Shown in pieces: positions 1 to 8,683 of a DNA stretch of 39,548 nucleotides. The DNA is taken from the NCBI GenBank assembly GCA_964370845.1, contig CAYJLB010000018.1, positions 1-39,548 of the forward strand, given 5' to 3'. This DNA is from CAYJLB01 sp964370845. Lineage in GTDB: Bacteria > Bacillota > Clostridia > Oscillospirales > Ruminococcaceae. Position 1 is the stretch's first letter, and each line of letters opens with the position of its first letter. Below the pieces are notes generated by a model that saw nothing but the letters and a program-made list of their open reading frames with translations, had not been told where the DNA came from and did not search any database. The translations under genes were made by a program, and so were the position numbers.

Positions 1-1520
1 TCTTTTTCCATTGTCAAGTAGTAAGAACCAAGCACCATATCCTGTGAAGGTACGGCAACAGGGCGACCATCAGAAGGTTTTAAAAGGTTGTTAGCAGCAA
101 GCATTAAAAATCTTGCTTCCGCTTGAGCCTCTGCACCTAAAGGAACGTGAACAGCCATTTGGTCACCATCAAAGTCGGCGTTAAACGCTGTACAAACAAG
201 TGGGTGAAGTTTAATAGCTTTACCTTCAACTAGAATTGGTTCAAATGCTTGAATACCAAGTCTATGAAGTGTAGGCGCACGGTTTAGCATTACTGGGTGA
301 CCTTGAATTACATTTTCAAGTGCATCCCAAACGTCATCACTAGCTCTTTCAACTTTCTTTCTTGCTGATTTAATGTTATTTACAACACCAGTATCTACAA
401 GTCTTTTCATAACGAAAGGTTTGAAAAGTTCAAGCGCCATTTCTTTTGGAAGACCACATTGATACATTTTTAGTTCAGGACCAACAACGATAACAGAACG
501 TCCAGAGTAGTCAACACGTTTTCCAAGTAGGTTTTGACGGAAACGACCTTGCTTACCTTTAAGCATATCAGAAAGTGATTTAAATGCTCTGTTGTTAGGC
601 CCAGTAACAGGTCTACCATGTCTACCGTTGTCAATTAATGCGTCAACAGCCTCTTGAAGCATTCTCTTTTCATTTCTAATGATAATGTCAGGAGCTTCAA
701 GTTCAAGCATTCTTTTTAGACGGTTATTTCTATTGATAACACGTCTATATAAATCGTTAAGGTCGGAAGTTGCATAACGTCCACCGTCAAGCATTACCAT
801 AGGACGAAGCTCAGGCGGAATTACAGGCACAACGTCCATAATCATCCATTCAGGACGATTTCCAGAAAGTCTGAAAGCCTCAACAATTTCAAGTCTTTTT
901 AATAGTTTAATTCTTTTTTGACCAGCTGGCAAATCTTTTAGCTCACTTTTAAGTTCAGCCGCAAGTTTTTCAAGGTCAATTTCACAAAGAAGTTCTTTAA
1001 TAGCTTCTGCACCCATACCAGCTTTAAAATCTTCTTCATATTTTTCTCTAGCATCATAATATTCTCTCTCATTTAAGAGTTGTTTCTTTAAAAGGCTAGT
1101 ATTTCCTGGGTCAGTTACAATGTATTTAGTGAAATATAAAATTTCTTCAAGTCTTTTTTGTGAAATTTCAAGCATTTGTCCAATTCTTGAAGGTGTACCT
1201 TTGAAGTACCAAATGTGGGAAACAGGGGCAGCTAAATCAATATGCCCCATTCTCTCACGACGCACTTTCGCACGAGTAACTTCAACGCCACATTTTTCAC
1301 AAACTTTACCTTTGTAACGAATTTTTTTATATTTACCACAATGACATTCCCAGTCTTTTGAAGGACCAAAAATCTTTTCACAGAAAAGTCCCTCACGCTC
1401 AGGTTTTTGCGTTCTATAGTTAATTGTTTCAGGTCTTTCAACCACTCCATAAGACCATTCTCTGATTTTATCAGGAGCTGCAAGACCAATCTTTATTGAC
1501 TCAAAAACATTAAAATCCAA
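1..1520 (-). CDS. rpoC: DNA-directed RNA polymerase subunit beta' (5' part, cut by window edge)
   Basis: This encodes roughly the first 506 residues of the beta' subunit, which carries the catalytic magnesium site of RNA polymerase. The frame is open from a TTG at 1520 to base 1. The translation begins LDFNVFESIKIGLA and has the N-terminal zinc-binding cysteines (CHCGKY, then CEKCGVE) near residues 65-85. The catalytic motif NADFDGDQMAV is encoded near 150-185. No in-frame ATG lies near the N-terminus. The TTG has a GAAGAAGGG ribosome-binding site, about seven bases upstream, and the family N-terminus starts here. It follows rpoB by 18 bases in the same direction, the usual rpoBC arrangement. 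Identity is certain; only the remaining C-terminal part is missing. Confidence 0.97.
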   Translation of the reverse strand, partial: MDFNVFESIKIGLAAPDKIREWSYGVVERPETINYRTQKPEREGLFCEKIFGPSKDWECHCGKYKKIRYKGKVCEKCGVEVTRAKVRRERMGHIDLAAPVSHIWYFKGTPSRIGQMLEISQKRLEEILYFTKYIVTDPGNTSLLKKQLLNEREYYDAREKYEEDFKAGMGAEAIKELLCEIDLEKLAAELKSELKDLPAGQKRIKLLKRLEIVEAFRLSGNRPEWMIMDVVPVIPPELRPMVMLDGGRYATSDLNDLYRRVINRNNRLKRMLELEAPDIIIRNEKRMLQEAVDALIDNGRHGRPVTGPNNRAFKSLSDMLKGKQGRFRQNLLGKRVDYSGRSVIVVGPELKMYQCGLPKEMALELFKPFVMKRLVDTGVVNNIKSARKKVERASDDVWDALENVIQGHPVMLNRAPTLHRLGIQAFEPILVEGKAIKLHPLVCTAFNADFDGDQMAVHVPLGAEAQAEARFLMLAANNLLKPSDGRPVAVPSQDMVLGSYYLTMEK

Positions 1521-1538
1521 TATAAGACCCTTCTTCCT

Positions 1539-4500
1539 TTAGATATTTTCGTCATCCTCATCGTCTACAAACAAGTCTAAATCATCGTCCCCAGAATCAA
1601 GGTCGGATTCAAGTAAATCTTCATCTTCCCCTTCTTCAAATAGGTATCCGTCGTCAAAATCTCCATCTTCAACAACTTCACTTACGAATTCTTCATCTTC
1701 GATTACAGGTTGTGGAATGATATCGTCATCGTCGTCAAAACTTTGTTTTAAATCGATTTCTTCATCGTTACCATTTAACACTTTTACGTCAAGTGATAAT
1801 GATTGAAGCTCTTTAATTAATACTTTAAATGCCTCAGGGATACCAGGTTTTGGTACGTTTTGACCCTTAACGATTGCCTCGTAAGTTTTAACACGTCCAA
1901 CAGTATCATCTGATTTAATTGTTGACATTTCAAGTAGAGTGTAAGCAGCACCGTATGCTTCAAGTGCCCACATTTCCATCTCACCAAATCTTTGTCCGCC
2001 GAATTGAGCTTTACCACCAAGAGGTTGTTGTGTAACCAAGGAGTAAGGTCCAACAGAACGAGCATGGATTTTATCGTCAACCAAGTGGTGAAGTTTTAGA
2101 TAATACATATAACCAACAGTTACGCGGTTATCAAATTTTTCACCAGTTCTTCCGTCATAAAGAGTAGTTTTTCCGTCTTCATCAAGTTCCAAATCACGGC
2201 AATCGATAATATCTCTTGCGCCTTTGATTACTGTCATAGGTTCATGTTCGCCTTTAATAGTATCATGAGCTTGACGGAAACATTCTCTAATATCTTCTTC
2301 ATTTGCGCCATCGAATACAGGTGTCATAATCTTCCAACCTAGGGCTTTTGAAGCCATAGCTAGATGAACTTCAAGCACTTGTCCGATGTTCATACGAGAA
2401 GGTACACCAAGTGGGTTTAACACGATGTCAAGTGGTGTTCCATCAGGTAGGAAAGGCATATCTTCTTGAGGTAAAATTCTTGAAACAACACCCTTATTAC
2501 CATGACGACCCGCCATTTTGTCACCAACAGAGATTTTTCTCTTTTGTGCAATATAACATCTAACAAGCATATTTACGCCGTGAGAAAGTTCATCACAATT
2601 CTCTCTTGTAAATACTTTTACGTCAACGATTACGCCCGACTCACCATGAGGAACTCTTAATGAGTTATCTCTTACTTCTCTAGCTTTTTCACCAAAGATA
2701 GCACGCAATAATTTTTCTTCAGCAGTAAGTTCAGTTTCACCCTTAGGAGTAACTTTACCTACTAGAATATCACCACTTCTAACTTCAGCACCGATGCGGA
2801 TAATTCCTTCTTCATCAAGGTCTTTAAGCGCATCATCACCAACGTTTGGAATATCTCTAGTGATTTCTTCAGGGCCTAGTTTCGTGTCACGGCACTCAAG
2901 TTCATATTCTTCGATATGGACAGAAGTATAAACGTCTTCACGAACGATTTTTTCATTAATCAAAACAGCATCTTCATAGTTATAACCTTCCCAAGTCATA
3001 AAGCCGATTAGAGCATTTTTACCAAGAGAAATTTCACCGTTTGAAGTTGCAGGTCCATCAGCAAGAACTTGTTTTGTAAGAACTCTTTCGCCTTTATCAA
3101 CGATAGGTCTTTGGTTAATACAAGTACCTTGGTTAGAACGTTTGAATTTAGTTAATTTATAAGTTTTAGTTCCGCCCTCGTCGCAACGAACGATAATTTC
3201 GTCAGCAGAAACTTTTTCAACAACACCGTCTTCTTCACAAAGAACAGTTACACCTGAGTCAACACAAGCTTTGTATTCCATACCAGTACCAACGATTGGA
3301 CTTTCAGTTTTAAGAAGTGGAACAGCTTGTTTTTGCATGTTTGAACCCATAAGAGCACGGTTTGCGTCATCGTTTTCAAGGAAAGGAATAAGCGCAGTCG
3401 CAACAGAAACAACCATTTTTGGAGAAACGTCCATGTAATCGATTTTAGCTTTTTCAGTTTCCAAAATTTGGTCACGATAACGAGCTTTTACTATATCATT
3501 AGCAAATTGCCCTTCATCAGTAAGTGGTTCGTTTGCTTGTGCAACAGTATAGTTATCTTCAACATCAGCAGTCATATAAACAACTTCGTCAGTAACAGCC
3601 CCTGTTTCCTTATTAACTTTTCTATAAGGAGCTTCGATAAATCCATATTGATTAATTCTTGCAAAAGATGCAAGGTATGAGATAAGACCGATGTTTGGAC
3701 CTTCAGGAGTTTCGATAGGACACATTCTTCCATAGTGAGAATAGTGAACGTCACGAACTTCGAATGATGCACGGTCACGAGAAAGACCACCAGGACCTAG
3801 AGCTGAAAGTCTACGTTTATGTGTAAGTTCAGCAAGTGGGTTTGGTTGATCCATGAATTGTGAAAGTGGTGAAGAACCGAAAAATTCTTTAATAGCAGCA
3901 GTAATAGGTCTGATATTAATTAAATTAGTAGGTCCTACATTTTCTAAGTCTTGAGCTTGAGTATTCATTCTTTCACGAATAACTCTTTCCATTCTTGAGA
4001 AACCAATTCTAAATTGATTTTGAAGAAGTTCGCCCACACTTCTAATTCTTCTATTTCCAAGGTGGTCAATATCGTCAACAATACCAACGCCTTCGGATAG
4101 GTTTAAGAAATAGCTTACTGTAGCATAAATATCGTCCAAAATAATATGTTTAGGAACTAATTCATCTGCACGAGCTTTAATGTTGTCCAAAAGTTCTTCT
4201 TCGCTATCAGAATTTTCAAGAATTTCTTTAAGCACACGGAAAGAAACTTTCTCATTAACACCGTATTCTTCAACGTCGAAATCGATATATTTGTTAATAT
4301 CAACCATACCGTTACCGATAATTTTAACTTCACGTTGTTCGGTGCTTGTGTTTTGGTCATCAAGAGCTGAAATTGCTTCAGTAATTTCAACTGTTACAAA
4401 AGCTTCGTAAACACCCGCTGATTCAATTTCAAGAGCTTTATCATAATTAATAAGCTCCCCAGCTTCCGCTAAAATTTCACCAGTCATAGGGCTTATAACA

Positions 4501-5396
4501 GGTCTTGATAAAACATTACCTGCAAGTCTTGTAGCAATGCCTAGTTTTTTATTGTATTTATAACGTCCAAATCTTGATAAATCATATCTTCTTGCATCAA
4601 AGAAAAGTGCGTTAATATGTGACAATGCACTATCAACAGTTGGAGGTTCGCCTGGACGAAGTTTTCTATAAACTTCAAGTAAACCCTCATCAGTGTTTTT
4701 AGTAGAGTCTTTTTGTAGAATTGTTTGGTTTAAACGATAGTCATTTCCAAACATTTCAGTTATTTCATCATCAGTTCCAAGACCGAAAGCTCTTAGAAGC
4801 GTTGTGATAGGGATTTTTCTATTTTTATCGATTCTAACATAAACTACATCGTTTGAATCCATTTCGTATTCAAGCCATGCGCCTCTGTTTGGGATAACTG
4901 TAGAACTAAATAAATTTTTACCCGTCTTGTCCTTTTCTACGGAGTAATAAGCACCAGGAGAACGTACAAGTTGAGAAACGATTACACGTTCAGCACCATT
5001 AATTACAAAAGTGCCACTTTCAGTCATAATAGGGAATTCGCCCATATAAACTTCATTCTCTTTGATTTCGCCTGTTTCTTTGTTATTAAGTCTTGCAACT
5101 ACTTTAAGTGGTTTTGCATAAGTTACATCACGTTCTTTACATTCTGCAACCGAATATTTTGGTTCTTCGTCAATTCGGTAGTCAACAAAGTTAAGTTCTA
5201 GATTACCATTATAGTCGCTAATTGCGGCTACATCGCGAAATACTTCCTTCAATCCTTCATTAAGAAACCATTTGTAGGAATTTTTTTGTACTTCAATTAG
5301 ATTAGGCATTTCCAATACTTCATTGATTTTTGCAAAACTCATACGGGTGTTTTTACCGAGTTTGTGTGGCTTGACATTCACCATAAGTTTAATCAC
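1539..5396 (-). CDS. rpoB: DNA-directed RNA polymerase subunit beta
   Basis: A 1285-residue beta subunit, the full family length for Firmicutes. The rifampicin region (nucleotides about 3790-3880) reads LSQFMDQPNPLAELTHKRR. It keeps the Gln, Asp, His, Arg and Ser positions normally mutated in resistance, so a sensitive genotype is predicted. The conserved HYGRMCPIETPEGPNIGL and SVGDKMAGRHGNKGV blocks are present. The last ~68 residues form a very acidic Asp/Glu tail beyond the conserved C-terminal region that binds beta'. The ATG at 5396 has a GAGGAGTGA Shine-Dalgarno sequence. A TTGACA-17-TATACT promoter lies about 170 bases upstream. Unlike most bacteria, rplJ and rplL are not directly upstream; a divergent nucleotidase gene is there instead. 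Confidence 0.99.
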   Translation of the reverse strand: MIKLMVNVKPHKLGKNTRMSFAKINEVLEMPNLIEVQKNSYKWFLNEGLKEVFRDVAAISDYNGNLELNFVDYRIDEEPKYSVAECKERDVTYAKPLKVVARLNNKETGEIKENEVYMGEFPIMTESGTFVINGAERVIVSQLVRSPGAYYSVEKDKTGKNLFSSTVIPNRGAWLEYEMDSNDVVYVRIDKNRKIPITTLLRAFGLGTDDEITEMFGNDYRLNQTILQKDSTKNTDEGLLEVYRKLRPGEPPTVDSALSHINALFFDARRYDLSRFGRYKYNKKLGIATRLAGNVLSRPVISPMTGEILAEAGELINYDKALEIESAGVYEAFVTVEITEAISALDDQNTSTEQREVKIIGNGMVDINKYIDFDVEEYGVNEKVSFRVLKEILENSDSEEELLDNIKARADELVPKHIILDDIYATVSYFLNLSEGVGIVDDIDHLGNRRIRSVGELLQNQFRIGFSRMERVIRERMNTQAQDLENVGPTNLINIRPITAAIKEFFGSSPLSQFMDQPNPLAELTHKRRLSALGPGGLSRDRASFEVRDVHYSHYGRMCPIETPEGPNIGLISYLASFARINQYGFIEAPYRKVNKETGAVTDEVVYMTADVEDNYTVAQANEPLTDEGQFANDIVKARYRDQILETEKAKIDYMDVSPKMVVSVATALIPFLENDDANRALMGSNMQKQAVPLLKTESPIVGTGMEYKACVDSGVTVLCEEDGVVEKVSADEIIVRCDEGGTKTYKLTKFKRSNQGTCINQRPIVDKGERVLTKQVLADGPATSNGEISLGKNALIGFMTWEGYNYEDAVLINEKIVREDVYTSVHIEEYELECRDTKLGPEEITRDIPNVGDDALKDLDEEGIIRIGAEVRSGDILVGKVTPKGETELTAEEKLLRAIFGEKAREVRDNSLRVPHGESGVIVDVKVFTRENCDELSHGVNMLVRCYIAQKRKISVGDKMAGRHGNKGVVSRILPQEDMPFLPDGTPLDIVLNPLGVPSRMNIGQVLEVHLAMASKALGWKIMTPVFDGANEEDIRECFRQAHDTIKGEHEPMTVIKGARDIIDCRDLELDEDGKTTLYDGRTGEKFDNRVTVGYMYYLKLHHLVDDKIHARSVGPYSLVTQQPLGGKAQFGGQRFGEMEMWALEAYGAAYTLLEMSTIKSDDTVGRVKTYEAIVKGQNVPKPGIPEAFKVLIKELQSLSLDVKVLNGNDEEIDLKQSFDDDDDIIPQPVIEDEEFVSEVVEDGDFDDGYLFEEGEDEDLLESDLDSGDDDLDLFVDDEDDENI

Positions 5397-5496
5397 TCCT
5401 CATTAAAATTTGCGGTGAAAATTATTTTTACTTAGTTTATAAAACACAATTTTTTCACTAAAAAGCAATAAAAATTGTTTTTTTCAGAAAAAAGGC

Positions 5497-5524
5497 TTGA
5501 CTTTTTTGCTTTATGTGATATAAT
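5497..5524 (+). promoter_or_regulatory. sigma-A type promoter firing away from rpoB
   Basis: The -35 TTGACT (5497-5502) and -10 TATAAT (5519-5524) are separated by 16 bases, so the start would be near 5531. No open frame with a ribosome-binding site follows before the hairpin at 5623-5652. This suggests either a small RNA or an attenuated leader for the yfbR operon. Confidence 0.6.
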
Positions 5525-5568
5525 AAACAGTGTAGTAAGCATAAGATTCCATATTGATACATTATAAA

Positions 5569-5597
5569 AGTATACCACTTTTGGCATATGTTGTCAA
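5569..5597 (-). promoter_or_regulatory. rpoB promoter
   Basis: On the minus strand, TTGACA (5597-5592) and TATACT (5574-5569) are separated by 17 bases, an almost perfect sigma-A promoter. Transcription would start near 5562, giving rpoB a leader of about 165 bases. It faces the plus-strand promoter at 5497-5524, so the two transcripts overlap by about 30 bases. Confidence 0.7.
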
Positions 5598-5622
5598 GAG
5601 GATTTTTTATATTCGTGATATT

Positions 5623-5664
5623 GACTGTATTCTATTTTTTTAGGATACAGTCTTTGTTGTTTTT
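5623..5664 (+). terminator. intrinsic terminator upstream of yfbR
   Basis: A 12-base-pair stem with one G-U pair (GACTGTATTCTA at 5623-5634 with TAGGATACAGTC at 5641-5652) encloses a T6 loop. TTTGTTGTTTTT follows on the plus strand. No plus-strand gene precedes it, so it should end the transcript from the promoter at 5497-5524. Confidence 0.65.
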
Positions 5665-5748
5665 GTATATAATTAATATGAATATTGTATGAAAGTAAAA
5701 GAATTAACCAAAAATGCAAATTTGAATTACTACAATAATCTTAAATTG

Positions 5749-5777
5749 TTGCAATTTTTTAAAATTTATGTTACTAT
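5749..5777 (+). promoter_or_regulatory. possible yfbR operon promoter
   Basis: TTGCAA (5749-5754) and TACTAT (5772-5777) lie 17 bases apart, 70 bases before the yfbR start. The -10 is a weak match. The rest of 5665-5847 is AT-rich and shows nothing else I can name. Confidence 0.35.
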
Positions 5778-5847
5778 AAAGTATATGTGTGAAATAATAA
5801 TATAACTTTGTTTTAGTTAAATTATTAATTTTTTGAAGGGAATGGTT

Positions 5848-6435
5848 TTGCTGAATAATCAATTTTTTTCTATGCTTTCTCGAATGAAATATATAAATAG
5901 ATGGTCATTAATGAGAAATTCTGTTTCGGAAAATATTAGCGAACATAGCCTTGAGGTAGCATTTTTTGCTCATGCTTTGGGAATTTTAGCTAATAAGCGT
6001 TTTAATAAAAATCTTTCTCCTGAAAAAATGGCAGTTTCTGCACTTTTTCACGACACAACGGAAATTATAACAGGTGATTTACCTACACCTATTAAATATT
6101 ACAATCAAAATATAAGTGGTGCTTATAAGGAAATTGAAGAAACTGCGCAAAAAAAGCTTTTGTCCTATCTTCCTTCTGATTTAAAGGAGGAGTACTCACT
6201 TATTTATAGTAAGGACTACTGCACACCGTATGAAAATATGCTTGTGAAAGCGGCGGATAAACTTTCTGCGTTAGTGAAATGCATTGAGGAAGAACGAATG
6301 GGGAACACCGATTTTGTTGAGGCTAAAAGTTCCAGTCTAGCAGCCCTTGTGAATTTTAAATTAGAAGAAGTAGATTGCTTTTTGGAAGAATTTTTACCAG
6401 CATATGGACTTAGTCTTGACCAAATTAGCGAATAA
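5848..6435 (+). CDS. yfbR: 5'-deoxynucleotidase, YfbR family (HD domain)
   Basis: This is an HD-superfamily phosphohydrolase of about 195 residues that removes the 5'-phosphate from deoxynucleoside monophosphates. It closely follows the E. coli YfbR pattern. The first half carries the INRWSLMRN segment, ENISEHSLEVA with the first metal-binding His, ALFHDTTE (the HD pair) and TGDLPTPIKY. The C-terminal part has VKAADKLSALVKC, where the Asp completes the metal site. The SD GAAGGGA sits six bases before a TTG at 5848, which I take as the start; a TTG at 5833 and the ATG at 5842 overlap the SD itself. It is the first gene of a plus-strand run with a phosphopantetheinyl transferase and yifB. Its role is nucleotide-pool control in the cytoplasm. 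Confidence 0.85.
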   Translation: MLNNQFFSMLSRMKYINRWSLMRNSVSENISEHSLEVAFFAHALGILANKRFNKNLSPEKMAVSALFHDTTEIITGDLPTPIKYYNQNISGAYKEIEETAQKKLLSYLPSDLKEEYSLIYSKDYCTPYENMLVKAADKLSALVKCIEEERMGNTDFVEAKSSSLAALVNFKLEEVDCFLEEFLPAYGLSLDQISE

Positions 6436-6467
6436 AAAACATTTTTATATAAATGGAGGACATCTTA

Positions 6468-7124
6468 TTGAACAAATTACTTTTGACAAATGTGGATTTT
6501 TATTCTATTGTGGAGAATTATGAAAATTTATATAAAAATCTTTCTGAATATAGGCAAAATAAAATTAGTCGAAGAAAAATTTTAACTGACAAACTTTTAA
6601 CTCTAACTTCAAGTTCTTTAATTGTAAAAGCACTTTCAGAAATTGGTGTTGAGGAAAAAAACGCTGTTTATGAAGAAAATAGTTATGGTTGTCCGAAAAT
6701 TTCTAATGTAGAGAATTTCAATTTTTCCATTTCACATTCGGAAGAAATGGCTATTTGTGCTTATTCCGAAAAGACAATTGGCTGTGATATTGAACTTATA
6801 AAATATCCAAACTATAAAATTGTAACGAGATTTTTTACAAAAGAGGAAAAAGATTTCTTAGAAACACTTCAAAGTGCAAAAATTAAAGAAAAAATGTTTT
6901 TTCATATTTGGACAGGAAAAGAAGCAATTTCTAAAGCTCTTGGAAAAGGAATTGCCTTAGGTTTTTCTACATTTTCTCTTGTTGAAGAAGGATTAATTGT
7001 TGATGAGATAACTGTTGAGGGTAAGAAGTTGCATTTAAAATTCATTGAAAATAAAAATTATATGATTTGTGTTGCCGCTGAAGATAACGAGTTTGAAGAA
7101 ATGGTTGAGATTACATATAATTAG
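6468..7124 (+). CDS. 4'-phosphopantetheinyl transferase, Sfp/Gsp type
   Basis: Transfers the phosphopantetheine arm of coenzyme A to a serine of carrier proteins (acyl or peptidyl carrier proteins). The signature is complete: IGCDIELIK gives the Mg-binding Asp and Glu near residues 107 and 109, and FFTKEEKDFL then leads to WTGKEAISKALGKG, the conserved WxxKEA block, near residue 148. Upstream, FSISHSEEMA matches the substrate-binding segment. Length (about 218 residues) is normal for Sfp. GGAGGA ends seven bases before a TTG at 6468, which I choose as start; the ATG at 6453 overlaps this SD. No NRPS or PKS gene is in the window, so its target could simply be the fatty-acid acyl carrier protein or a distant biosynthetic cluster. 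Confidence 0.88.
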   Translation: MNKLLLTNVDFYSIVENYENLYKNLSEYRQNKISRRKILTDKLLTLTSSSLIVKALSEIGVEEKNAVYEENSYGCPKISNVENFNFSISHSEEMAICAYSEKTIGCDIELIKYPNYKIVTRFFTKEEKDFLETLQSAKIKEKMFFHIWTGKEAISKALGKGIALGFSTFSLVEEGLIVDEITVEGKKLHLKFIENKNYMICVAAEDNEFEEMVEITYN

Positions 7125-7135
7125 GAGTTGTAATT

Positions 7136-8656
7136 ATGTTTGAACGTGTGAATAGCCTTGGATTATTTGGACTTAACACATTCCCTGTACAAGTGGAAGT
7201 TGATGTTGACAAAGGTACGCCGAGATTTGAAATAGTTGGACTTGCGGATATTGTCGTAAAGGAAAGTCGCGACCGTATTCGTTCTGCTTTTAAGGCTTGC
7301 GGGTTAAAATTTCCTCTTGGAAAAGTTTTGATTAACTTAGCGCCTGCTGATACAAAGAAAGTTGGCTCTATTTATGATTTGCCAATAATTATTACTATTT
7401 TAAAAGCTACAAATATAATCGAACCCGATGTTTCTGACTGTGCTTTTATTGGTGAAATTGCTTTAAATGGCGATGTTCGCGGGATAATGGGCGTTCTTCC
7501 AATGGTTTTACAAGCTAAAGAAATGGGTTTAACTTCGATTTTTGTTCCTTATGACAATGCTTTTGAAGCGTCTGTTGTTGAGGGGATTGATGTTTATGGA
7601 GTTAAAAACATTTTTGATATAATTACACATTTTAGAGGGATTAAATTAACGAAACAAGGGAAATATATTCCTAACGAAGATGATTATTTTGATTACCTTG
7701 ACTATGCTGACGTAAAAGGGCAACAAAATGCTAAAAAAGCAATTGAAATTTCTGCCGCTGGTGGGCATAATATACTATTAATAGGAACTCCAGGCTCTGG
7801 AAAAAGTATGCTTGTTAAGAGAATTCCTACAATACTACCTAAAATGACTTTTGAGGAGTCTATTGATACAACGAAAATTCATTCTATATCGGGAATGCTT
7901 GAGGGGGATAAACCTCTTGTTACAAAAAGACCTTTTAGAAGCCCTCACCATACAATTTCTCCAGCTGGATTATCGGGTGGAGGTTCTGTCCCAAAGCCGG
8001 GGGAAATTTCTATAGCAAATAATGGAGTGCTTTTTTTAGACGAGTTAGCTGAATTTTCTCGCCCTACACTAGAAATATTAAGGCAACCTCTTGAGGACCA
8101 AAAAGTAACAATTTCAAGAGCTGCAGGAACTGCAACCTATCCTTGTTCCTTTGTTTTGGTGGGAGCGATGAATCCTTGTCCATGCGGATATTTTGGGCAC
8201 ACTACAAGAAATTGTATTTGTTCCCAAACGAAAGTAACTCAATATTTGTCAAAAATAAGTGGCCCTATGCTTGATAGATTTGATATTCAATGTGAAGTTT
8301 TTCCTGTTGAATATGAAAATATTTCTTCCACACGAAAGGAAGAAAGTTCTGCTTCAATTCGTGAACGTGTACAAAAAGTTCGTGAAGTGCAACAAGAACG
8401 TTATAAAGGTACAAATGTAACTTGCAACGCACGAATTACAAGCGATATTTTACAAGAAGTTTGTCCGTTAACCGATAGTGCAAATGAATTTTTGAAGTCA
8501 GTTTTTGAGAAAATGGGACTTTCTGCCCGCGCATATGACAAAATTCTGAAAGTATCACGGACAGTTGCAGATATGGAGTTTGCACAAGTTATTGATAAAA
8601 AACACGTTGCACAAGCTGTTCAATACCGTAGTTTGGACAGGAAATATTGGAAGTAA
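7136..8656 (+). CDS. yifB: YifB/ComM family Mg-chelatase-like AAA+ ATPase
   Basis: A 506-residue protein with three typical parts. These are an N-terminal ChlI-like domain (residues 1-170, containing VEVDVDKGTPRFEIVGLAD), a central AAA+ ATPase with Walker A GTPGSGKS at 217-224 and Walker B GVLFLDE at 297-303, and a C-terminal Mg-chelatase domain. A cysteine cluster NPCPCGYFG...CICS follows the ATPase core, as in the family. In Vibrio and Haemophilus, ComM is a branch-migration helicase acting in natural transformation; in Firmicutes the role is not established. The ATG at 7136 has GGAG eight bases upstream and starts 11 bases after the preceding gene, so they are probably co-transcribed. A prepilin-like gene follows two genes later, which may hint at DNA uptake, but this is weak. 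Confidence 0.93.
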   Translation: MFERVNSLGLFGLNTFPVQVEVDVDKGTPRFEIVGLADIVVKESRDRIRSAFKACGLKFPLGKVLINLAPADTKKVGSIYDLPIIITILKATNIIEPDVSDCAFIGEIALNGDVRGIMGVLPMVLQAKEMGLTSIFVPYDNAFEASVVEGIDVYGVKNIFDIITHFRGIKLTKQGKYIPNEDDYFDYLDYADVKGQQNAKKAIEISAAGGHNILLIGTPGSGKSMLVKRIPTILPKMTFEESIDTTKIHSISGMLEGDKPLVTKRPFRSPHHTISPAGLSGGGSVPKPGEISIANNGVLFLDELAEFSRPTLEILRQPLEDQKVTISRAAGTATYPCSFVLVGAMNPCPCGYFGHTTRNCICSQTKVTQYLSKISGPMLDRFDIQCEVFPVEYENISSTRKEESSASIRERVQKVREVQQERYKGTNVTCNARITSDILQEVCPLTDSANEFLKSVFEKMGLSARAYDKILKVSRTVADMEFAQVIDKKHVAQAVQYRSLDRKYWK

Positions 8657-8683
8657 ACATTATATTTTGGAGAGGAAAATAAT

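Larger units (their letters stand above)
5531..5664 (+). ncRNA. candidate small RNA between rpoB and yfbR
   Basis: A near-consensus promoter (5497-5524) and a hairpin followed by a U-rich tract (5623-5664) delimit a possible transcript of about 130 bases with no convincing reading frame. Its first ~30 bases would be antisense to the start of the rpoB leader, because the rpoB promoter lies at 5569-5597 on the other strand. I do not recognise it as 6S, SRP, RNase P or tmRNA. It could instead be a terminated leader of the downstream operon. The evidence is only signals read from the sequence. Confidence 0.4.

Noticed and set aside
1232..1489. Minus-strand 85-codon frame overlapping rpoC
   Set aside because: It is a different frame of rpoC; the true frame starts at TTG 1520 and matches the family.
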